A stretch of DNA of 19,328 bases. It comes from SOKG01 sp964502665 (GTDB lineage Bacteria; Chloroflexota; Dehalococcoidia; SZUA-161). The translations under genes and the position numbers were made by a program. The notes under the pieces were generated by a model, which saw only the letters and a program-made list of their open reading frames with translations, was not told the origin of the DNA and did not search any database. Below, piece after piece: positions 14,142-19,328 of the stretch (the first letter of the stretch is position 1; the number at the start of each line of letters is the position of its first letter). The DNA is taken from contig CAZCXP010000032.1 in the NCBI GenBank assembly GCA_964502665.1, forward strand, positions 1 to 19,328, read 5' to 3'.

Positions 14142-15593
14142 TCATTCCCCCAGAATCATACGAGCGGCTCGCAGACCAGAAAGGGCCACCGCTGGAACGC
14201 CTCCACCCGGCATTGTCCAGTGTCCCGCCAGGTGCAGATTCGGAATGGGCGTCTTCTGGTCGAGACGTTTGAGAAACATCTGAGGAGAGAAAGCCCACCC
14301 CATAGCAGCGCCCAAGGAGTTTAGAGTATATCTCTCGTACGTTAGGGGAGTAGCGGAATCCTGGACTACGATATGTCGAGAAAGACCGGGAATCAGCTTT
14401 TCAGCCTTAGCGATTAACTTCTGGGTAACCCTCTTCTTCTCCTCCCTCCAGCTTTTCCCTGCCAGATGGTAGGGGGCCATAGTCATAATGATCACAATGT
14501 GTTTGCCCCGCGGAGCCAGACTGGGATCGGCAAACGTGGGAATGGCGATTCCGAAACAGGGGATAGATACCTCCCCCCGAAGCAGAAGCTCCCAATCCCT
14601 CGTGTTGTCGTAAGTTTCATATACTATGGTCTCAGCGGCATCGATGCCTGCATTCCTGGGGTCGATATCCACGCCCAGATACACATAGAAGGATGACAGG
14701 CTGATCTCCAGCCGGTTCAAGGAAGCAACAAAATCTGAGGGCAGGTTTTCTTCACCTATCAGGTTGAAAAAGGTAGACCTCGCCGCCGCACCAGAGACAA
14801 CATGCGCCGCCCGAATACGCTTCCCTCCTCTCGTTTCGATACCTACTGCCTCCCCTTGCTCCACAACAATCTTGTCAACAAAGGTCTTAAACTCGATGTC
14901 ACCACCATATCTTCTCAATACCCGGACAAAGGCATCGGGTATCGCCTGAACCCCTCCCATGGGATAGTAATAACCACGAAGTAGCTCAGTGATCATCAGA
15001 GCAGAATAGTCTATCGCTGAATTCCTCCACATGGGGTGCCAAAGGTGCCAGTTGGCATTGACCAGGGCCTTCAATTTGACGTCCTCGATGTATTCATCAA
15101 CCAATTCCTGAAAGGACTTGTTCTTATACTTCGTCAGCAAAGGAGACAAGGCTGGAAGCTTCTTAACATCCTCGTAAATCGATCTTACGGTATCGAACAG
15201 CCCGGCTATTCCCTCTGTTTCCTGTGGAAACATTTCCTTTAGCTTCTTAGGCAGGTATTCCACATCTCGGGAGCTGTCCAGTGATAAGTCAGGGAAAATC
15301 AAGCGCTGGAACTGTTCCTTGAACTGTATCTCCCCTTCCATGTCGAGGGCAGATAGCACCCGCTGGAAAGCTCCACTCTCCTTGCCCCCGGTTATGTGCA
15401 GAACCCCAGCATCAAACCTGAATCCCTTTCTTGAGAAAGAGGTGCAGCACCCTCCGGGCGCATAGTGCTGCTCTAGTACTCTGACCCTCTTGCCATTTCT
15501 GGCTAGATAGGCAGCACATGTTAAGCCGCCGATCCCTGCTCCTATTACCACCACATCATATTCTTCAGCGAAACGTTTGTTTCCCTTTCCCAC
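14142..15593 (-). CDS. CrtI/phytoene-desaturase-like FAD oxidoreductase
   Basis: 483 residues from a GTG at 15593, chosen because AAGGAG lies 9 nt upstream; an earlier GTG at 15650 has no ribosome site. The N-terminal FAD motif is VVIGAGIGGLTCAAYLARNG (residues 16-35), with the ribose-binding Glu in VRVLEQ, then GGCCTSFSRKGFRFDAGVLH typical of the CrtI/CrtISO group. It ends with NLHLAGHWTMPGGGVPAVALSGLRAA, the second FAD-binding stretch of that family. Such enzymes desaturate or isomerise hydrophobic polyenes or oxidise lipid-like substrates. No other carotenoid gene is nearby; the neighbours are acyl-CoA enzymes, so it may act on a terpenoid or alicyclic substrate of this catabolic block (inference). 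It follows the dienoyl-CoA reductase-like gene by 60 bp, probably co-transcribed. Confidence 0.85.
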   Translation of the reverse strand: MGKGNKRFAEEYDVVVIGAGIGGLTCAAYLARNGKRVRVLEQHYAPGGCCTSFSRKGFRFDAGVLHITGGKESGAFQRVLSALDMEGEIQFKEQFQRLIFPDLSLDSSRDVEYLPKKLKEMFPQETEGIAGLFDTVRSIYEDVKKLPALSPLLTKYKNKSFQELVDEYIEDVKLKALVNANWHLWHPMWRNSAIDYSALMITELLRGYYYPMGGVQAIPDAFVRVLRRYGGDIEFKTFVDKIVVEQGEAVGIETRGGKRIRAAHVVSGAAARSTFFNLIGEENLPSDFVASLNRLEISLSSFYVYLGVDIDPRNAGIDAAETIVYETYDNTRDWELLLRGEVSIPCFGIAIPTFADPSLAPRGKHIVIIMTMAPYHLAGKSWREEKKRVTQKLIAKAEKLIPGLSRHIVVQDSATPLTYERYTLNSLGAAMGWAFSPQMFLKRLDQKTPIPNLHLAGHWTMPGGGVPAVALSGLRAARMILGE

Positions 15594-15653
15594 TCTGGTT
15601 CGCTCCTTTCTGATTGTTCCCTGCCCTTCCTGTAGAAAACATGAGCCCACTGC

Positions 15654-17708
15654 CTAGATTCTCTGACCGGCAAGGAATCCGGATGCGATGGCTTCCATAA
15701 GCTTGCCGGGCTCAGCGCAATCGCCAACGAGATGAAGCTCTGGAACTCTTCCTTCCAGCTCCTGAGCAAGGCCGGTGTTAGTTGTTATTCCCACGTTTAC
15801 CACGGTATCTGCCTCCATGAAGCCTGTGGAACCCGCGTGCATGATCTCCACCCCTTTGTTGGTTATCTTCACTACCTTGGCCTCCTTGAGCATCTTGGCA
15901 CCGGCCTTCCTTAACTTATCCAGAAACACCCACCTGTGAGTGAGTTCAATATCCGAGCCTAATCGCCTGGATTCTTCGATTAGCGTTACCTCCTTCCCTC
16001 GATCCACCAGCGTTTCCGCAAGCTCACAGCCAGCGAAATTGCCACCCACTACGACAACGCACTTCTTGAACGGCCAATTGAACCTCAGAAGCCACCTTAT
16101 AACCGATGGTTTGTAGAAGTACCTGATGAACAGGGCACCCATGTAGGAAACAAACCTCCTCAGGTAGCCACCTTTCTTGCTCGCATGGCCGCCGAAGATG
16201 GCTTGCACATCATTCCGGTCAAGTACAGTATTACCGCTGCTGCCTGACACCTCCAGGGAGGAAGCAGCCCCACCCAGTGCTAGAACGACCACCTCTGGTT
16301 TCATCTCCTCAACCAGGGCAGGCGTCACCTGCGTATTCAGCTTGACCTTGATCGGAAGCTTCTCGATTTGCCGTTTCATGTAGTTGAGGACAGGCTCTAT
16401 CCGCCTGTTGGTAACTGACGCCAGGAGTAGGGCTCCGCCTAGCCTTGGATTTTGATCGCACAGCGTGACCTTATGCCCTCGAATGGAAGCTATACGGGCT
16501 GCTTCCATACCACCAGGCCCCGCACCAACGACAAGCACGCTCTTGCTGCTTGCTGCGGGCTTATCAGAGGGGTATTCTGCCTCTCTCCCCATTCTGGCAT
16601 TGACGCTGCAAAACACGGGTGGATCGTCTACTGCTGAGATACAGCGGCAGCAGTTCATGCATGGTCTGATGTCAGCAAGTTGTCCCTCCCTTGCCTTATT
16701 CGGCAGGTCGGGGTCGGCAACCAGTGCCCGAGCCATATAGACCATATCCGCCTTGCCTTCAACCAGGACCCGCTCCGCAACGAGAGGGTCCTGAATCTGG
16801 GTGCCTGCAGCTACCGGGATATTCACTGCGCTCTTAACCCCTTGGGCGAGATAGACCCAGGCCCCTTGGGGCACCGGCGTTTGTATTATGGGAACCGAGG
16901 CATAGTGCCAGCCCGACATTACATCAATCTCGACAACTCCTGCCTCCTCTAATATGCGCGCCATTTCCTTCGTATCTTCAAGGTCATATCCCTTCGGCTC
17001 CATCAAGTCGGCACCGCTAAGCCTGCACGTTATGGGATAGCCCTCACCAGTCTTGCTCTTGATGTTCTCGATGATCTCGAGAAGGAATCGCATTCTGTTT
17101 TCCAGGCTGCCGCCATATTGGTCTGTCCTCCTATTGGTCAGCGGGGACAGGAATTGAGATGTAGTATAGCTGACCGACGCTATGACTTCGACGGCATCAA
17201 AGCCGGCCCGCTGGGCTCTGAGGGCTCCATCACCATAGGCGTCCACCATCTGGTGGATCTCATTAACGCTGAGAGCTCTGGGCATGGTGGGCTCAGAAGG
17301 CCCCCCCACACGAAAAGCTGACCCCGGCCGCCCCGTAGGTGTGATGCCTGAAGGGCTAATATACTCAACGGGGCCAGTACCGAATGCCCAGCTGTAGCCC
17401 GCCCCCATCTGCGCATAGGATTTGGCGCCATTGGCATGAATTACCTCAGACAGCTCTCTAAGGCCTGGGATAAAACGGTCATCGAATATCCCGAATAGAG
17501 GGCCCTGAATCAGCCTGGTGGGGGTGCAGCTTATTCCTATTAATGCCGCACCACCCTTTGCCCGCGCGGCATAGAAAGCTTTCGCCTGCTCGGTTACGTC
17601 GCCCTCTCCCATCGCTATGCCCATCGCAGGCAACTTTATCCTGTTCTTCAGTTCAATGTTTCCAATCTTGATGGGTTCAAACAGCTTGGTAAGCCTCTTT
17701 GCTGACAT
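15654..17708 (-). CDS. 2,4-dienoyl-CoA reductase-like FMN/[4Fe-4S]/FAD enzyme (Old Yellow Enzyme family)
   Basis: 684 residues. The FMN TIM barrel runs from about 8 to 340 (LFEPIKIGNIELKNRI; FLSPLTNRRTDQYGGSLENR, 186-205). It is followed by a Cys cluster, Cys350, 353, 356 and 367 (CMNCCRC...C), then an FAD domain (VLVVGAGPGGMEAA, 391-404) and an NAD(P)H domain (VVVVGGNFAGCELAE, 551-565). Tyr181 and His268 (SGWHY) correspond to the proton donors Tyr166 and His252 of E. coli FadH, supporting reduction of a 2,4-dienoyl-CoA or another activated diene/enone. The Cys spacing x2-x2-x10 is closer to trimethylamine dehydrogenase than to FadH (x2-x3-x11). Bile-acid enzymes BaiCD/BaiH are also relatives. 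The start is ATG at 17708 with GGAG 8 nt ahead; the promoter position rules out an earlier TTG at 17732. First gene of the minus-strand series. Confidence 0.88.
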   Translation of the reverse strand: MSAKRLTKLFEPIKIGNIELKNRIKLPAMGIAMGEGDVTEQAKAFYAARAKGGAALIGISCTPTRLIQGPLFGIFDDRFIPGLRELSEVIHANGAKSYAQMGAGYSWAFGTGPVEYISPSGITPTGRPGSAFRVGGPSEPTMPRALSVNEIHQMVDAYGDGALRAQRAGFDAVEVIASVSYTTSQFLSPLTNRRTDQYGGSLENRMRFLLEIIENIKSKTGEGYPITCRLSGADLMEPKGYDLEDTKEMARILEEAGVVEIDVMSGWHYASVPIIQTPVPQGAWVYLAQGVKSAVNIPVAAGTQIQDPLVAERVLVEGKADMVYMARALVADPDLPNKAREGQLADIRPCMNCCRCISAVDDPPVFCSVNARMGREAEYPSDKPAASSKSVLVVGAGPGGMEAARIASIRGHKVTLCDQNPRLGGALLLASVTNRRIEPVLNYMKRQIEKLPIKVKLNTQVTPALVEEMKPEVVVLALGGAASSLEVSGSSGNTVLDRNDVQAIFGGHASKKGGYLRRFVSYMGALFIRYFYKPSVIRWLLRFNWPFKKCVVVVGGNFAGCELAETLVDRGKEVTLIEESRRLGSDIELTHRWVFLDKLRKAGAKMLKEAKVVKITNKGVEIMHAGSTGFMEADTVVNVGITTNTGLAQELEGRVPELHLVGDCAEPGKLMEAIASGFLAGQRI

Positions 17709-17730
17709 CTCCTCTTCTCCATTCTTAAAC

Positions 17731-17760
17731 AATCTAATTTGTTCGGCACCAAGTTGTCAA
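17731..17760 (-). promoter_or_regulatory. Promoter of the flavoenzyme gene pair, very short leader
   Basis: On the minus strand TTGACA (17760-17755) is followed after 18 bp by TAGATT (17736-17731). Transcription would begin near 17724, about 16 nt before the ATG at 17708 and just enough to include the GGAG ribosome site. This places an upstream in-frame TTG (17732) outside the transcript. Confidence 0.55.
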
Positions 17761-17821
17761 CATGCCCCTGGAATATGCCCGGTCGTTCTGCAAATCCCGG
17801 AATAGCAAGAAGTCGAGCGCC

Positions 17822-17849
17822 TTGACTTGGCGGGGAGGGATGGTATACG
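17822..17849 (+). promoter_or_regulatory. Possible divergent promoter for the HMGS-like gene
   Basis: TTGACT (17822-17827), 16-bp spacer, TATACG (17844-17849), with the ATG about 100 bp downstream at 17951. The match is moderate. With the opposing promoter at 17731-17760 it makes a back-to-back arrangement in a 242-bp intergenic region where one regulator could control both sides. Confidence 0.35.
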
Positions 17850-17950
17850 ATTTTACCAGTCCCCGGCGTAGTCGGCACCGTCTGGCCTGGAACTTGGAGC
17901 AGGCTGGAGGGGGCTTTTTGATGAAAGCAATGTAGAGAGGATTAGGTATT

Positions 17951-19328
17951 ATGGTAGGGATTACATCTTATGGCGCATATATACCACTGCTGCGGATAAG
18001 CCGCAAGACCATTTCCGCAGCTACGGGATGGTTGGGGTCGGCAACCGGTCTACCCGGAGAAAAGGCGGTGGCTAATTATGATGAAGATAGTCTCACCATG
18101 GCAGTTGCCGCGGCAGCGGATTGTCTGGGTGGAACCGATCGAGAAATTGTGGACGACCTGTACTTTGCCACAACCACTTCACCATATCGAGAGAGGCAAG
18201 GCGCGGTTATAGTTGCCACCGCCCTTGATCTCCGTTCTGATATTCGCACCGCTGACTTCAGCAACTCGATCAAGGCAGGGACTACTGCCCTCCTCTCTGC
18301 GTTTGACACCATCAAGGCAGGCTCGGCAAAAAGCGTGCTCGTCTGTGCCTCTGATTGCCGCCAGGGGAAAGCCGGTGGCTCTCAGGAGCAGTCTTGCGGC
18401 GATGGCGCTGCTGCCCTTCTCTTGGGGGATGGCGAGGCTATTGCCACCCTGGAGGGCTCCTACTCCCTTTCCTATGATTTCGTCGATTACTGGAGGACTG
18501 AGGGGGACAGGTTCGATAGGAGCTGGGAGGATAGGTGGATCCGAGACATCGGCTACAGCAAGTTTATCCCTGAAGCTATCTCAGGACTGCTGAGCAAGTA
18601 CAACTTGAGCATCAAAGACTTCGCCAGGGTGGTTTACCCTAGCCTTTATCCCAGGGAGCATGCCGCCATCGGTAAGAAGCTCGGGGCTGAGCCCGATCAA
18701 ATTCAGGAACAGGTATTCACCACGGTAGGCGATACCGGGACCGCTTATCCTCTGATGATGCTGGTGGCGGCACTTGAGGATGCCAAACCTGGGGACAAGA
18801 TCCTTGTTGTCAGTTACGGAAATGGATGTGATGCCCTATTCCTGGAGGTAACCGGCGAAATAGAGAGGGTGAGGGACAGAAGGGGAATAAAAGGACACCT
18901 GTCTTCGAAGAGAGAGCTGGATAGCTATGAGAAATATGCTACCTTCCGCGATCTGCTTGCCGTGGATACCGGGCGGCGTGGCGAGGAAATCGGTGCCACC
19001 CAGCTATCAACGCTGTGGAGGGAACGCAGGATGGTCCTGGGGCTCTGCGGTTCGAGGTGCAGGCGCTGCGGCACCCCACAATATCCGCGCCAGGTGGTAT
19101 GCGCCAACCCCAGTTGTGGAGCTGTTGGTGAGATGGATGTCTATCGCTTCTCCGACAAGAAGGGGCACCTGTTCACCTATACGGGAGATGCTCTGGCCCC
19201 CAGTCCCAGCCCGCCGGCAATCTACGGCGTCGTCGCCTTTGAGGGCGGGGGCAGGTATACCTTTGATCTGACTGACTGCGAGCTTGATTCGCTTGAGGTA
19301 GGTATGCCGGTGGAGATGAGCTTCCGCA
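17951..19328 (+). CDS. HMG-CoA-synthase/thiolase-fold protein fused to DUF35 zinc-ribbon/OB domain (C-terminus off the window)
   Basis: The frame is open from ATG 17951 (GAGAGG at 17935-17940) to the right edge, 459 visible residues. Residues 1-300 follow the archaeal-type HMG-CoA synthase pattern: MVGITSYGAYIPLLRI, LYFATTTSPYRERQGA (70-85), VLVCASDCR (129-137), CGDGAAALLLGDGEA (149-163) and AKPGDKILVVSYGNGCDALF (278-297). The nucleophile region ADFSNSIKAGTTAL (101-114) has Ile107 where active synthases have Cys, and the later His and Asn positions also look replaced (YPSLYP at 229-234; GDTGTAY at 260-266). From about 355 a zinc ribbon (Cys370, Cys373, Cys384, Cys389) leads into an OB fold with FTYTGDALAPSPSPPAIYGVVAFEGG, typical of DUF35/ChsH2-like partners of thiolase-fold enzymes. 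A Claisen condensation is unlikely; a retro-aldol-type or scaffold role is possible. It is divergent from the dienoyl-CoA reductase-like gene. Confidence 0.8.
   Translation, partial: MVGITSYGAYIPLLRISRKTISAATGWLGSATGLPGEKAVANYDEDSLTMAVAAAADCLGGTDREIVDDLYFATTTSPYRERQGAVIVATALDLRSDIRTADFSNSIKAGTTALLSAFDTIKAGSAKSVLVCASDCRQGKAGGSQEQSCGDGAAALLLGDGEAIATLEGSYSLSYDFVDYWRTEGDRFDRSWEDRWIRDIGYSKFIPEAISGLLSKYNLSIKDFARVVYPSLYPREHAAIGKKLGAEPDQIQEQVFTTVGDTGTAYPLMMLVAALEDAKPGDKILVVSYGNGCDALFLEVTGEIERVRDRRGIKGHLSSKRELDSYEKYATFRDLLAVDTGRRGEEIGATQLSTLWRERRMVLGLCGSRCRRCGTPQYPRQVVCANPSCGAVGEMDVYRFSDKKGHLFTYTGDALAPSPSPPAIYGVVAFEGGGRYTFDLTDCELDSLEVGMPVEMSFR

Noticed and set aside
15654..17732. Upstream TTG start of the flavoenzyme at 17732
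   Set aside because: It lies within the predicted -10 region, ahead of the transcript start; ATG at 17708 has a ribosome site.

Overview
This window most likely comes from an anaerobic bacterium of moderate GC content, plausibly a Chloroflexota (Dehalococcoidia-like) or Desulfobacterota lineage. The clues are an exported protein with a long Thr-Pro linker, an oxygen-sensitive 4-hydroxybutyryl-CoA dehydratase, a B12-dependent acyl-CoA mutase, an Fe-S dienoyl-CoA reductase, frequent GTG/TTG starts and many small palindromic intergenic repeats. The assignment rests on gene content and style only; there is no rRNA or other marker gene.

Layout. Positions 1-880 (minus) hold the N-terminal part of an envelope protein with a Thr-Pro repeat linker that runs off the left edge. 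A gap with a possible broken gene follows. At 1438-3252 (minus) is a secreted arylsulfotransferase-family protein behind a consensus sigma70-type promoter. After an 860-bp gap without a convincing gene comes a plus-strand group: short-chain dehydrogenase (4116-4868), 3-hydroxybutyryl-CoA dehydrogenase (4975-5832) and 4-hydroxybutyryl-CoA dehydratase (6096-7601). A minus-strand series converges on it, read from right to left: 2,4-dienoyl-CoA reductase-like flavoenzyme (15654-17708), CrtI-like FAD oxidoreductase (14142-15593), an IpdA/IpdB or glutaconate-CoA-transferase-like pair (12207-13954), crotonase 2 (11382-12146), acyl-CoA mutase large and small subunits (9374-11074, 8931-9329) and crotonase 1 (8089-8886). 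A divergent plus-strand gene at 17951 encodes an HMG-CoA-synthase/thiolase-fold protein fused to a DUF35 zinc-ribbon/OB domain and runs off the right edge.

How the genes may work together. The central block looks like a catabolic acyl-CoA module. Two radical enzymes (the [4Fe-4S]/FAD dehydratase and the B12 mutase) could rearrange an unusual acyl-CoA. Reductase, hydratase and 3-hydroxyacyl-CoA dehydrogenase steps would then feed beta-oxidation. Several members depart from their textbook active sites: the mutase lacks the residues that read methylmalonyl-CoA, the CoA-transferase-like beta subunit lacks the catalytic Glu, crotonase 2 lacks one catalytic Glu, and the HMGS-like domain lacks the nucleophilic Cys. 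The substrate therefore cannot be named, and the block is a candidate for an undescribed anaerobic pathway.

The spaces between the genes carry REP-like elements: a 48-bp perfect palindrome, 37-bp perfect inverted copies flanking the dehydratase, a 21-bp tandem repeat and a (AGAACNT)8 heptamer array. Good -35/-10 pairs precede the arylsulfotransferase, the CoA-transferase-like/mutase series and the flavoenzyme gene.
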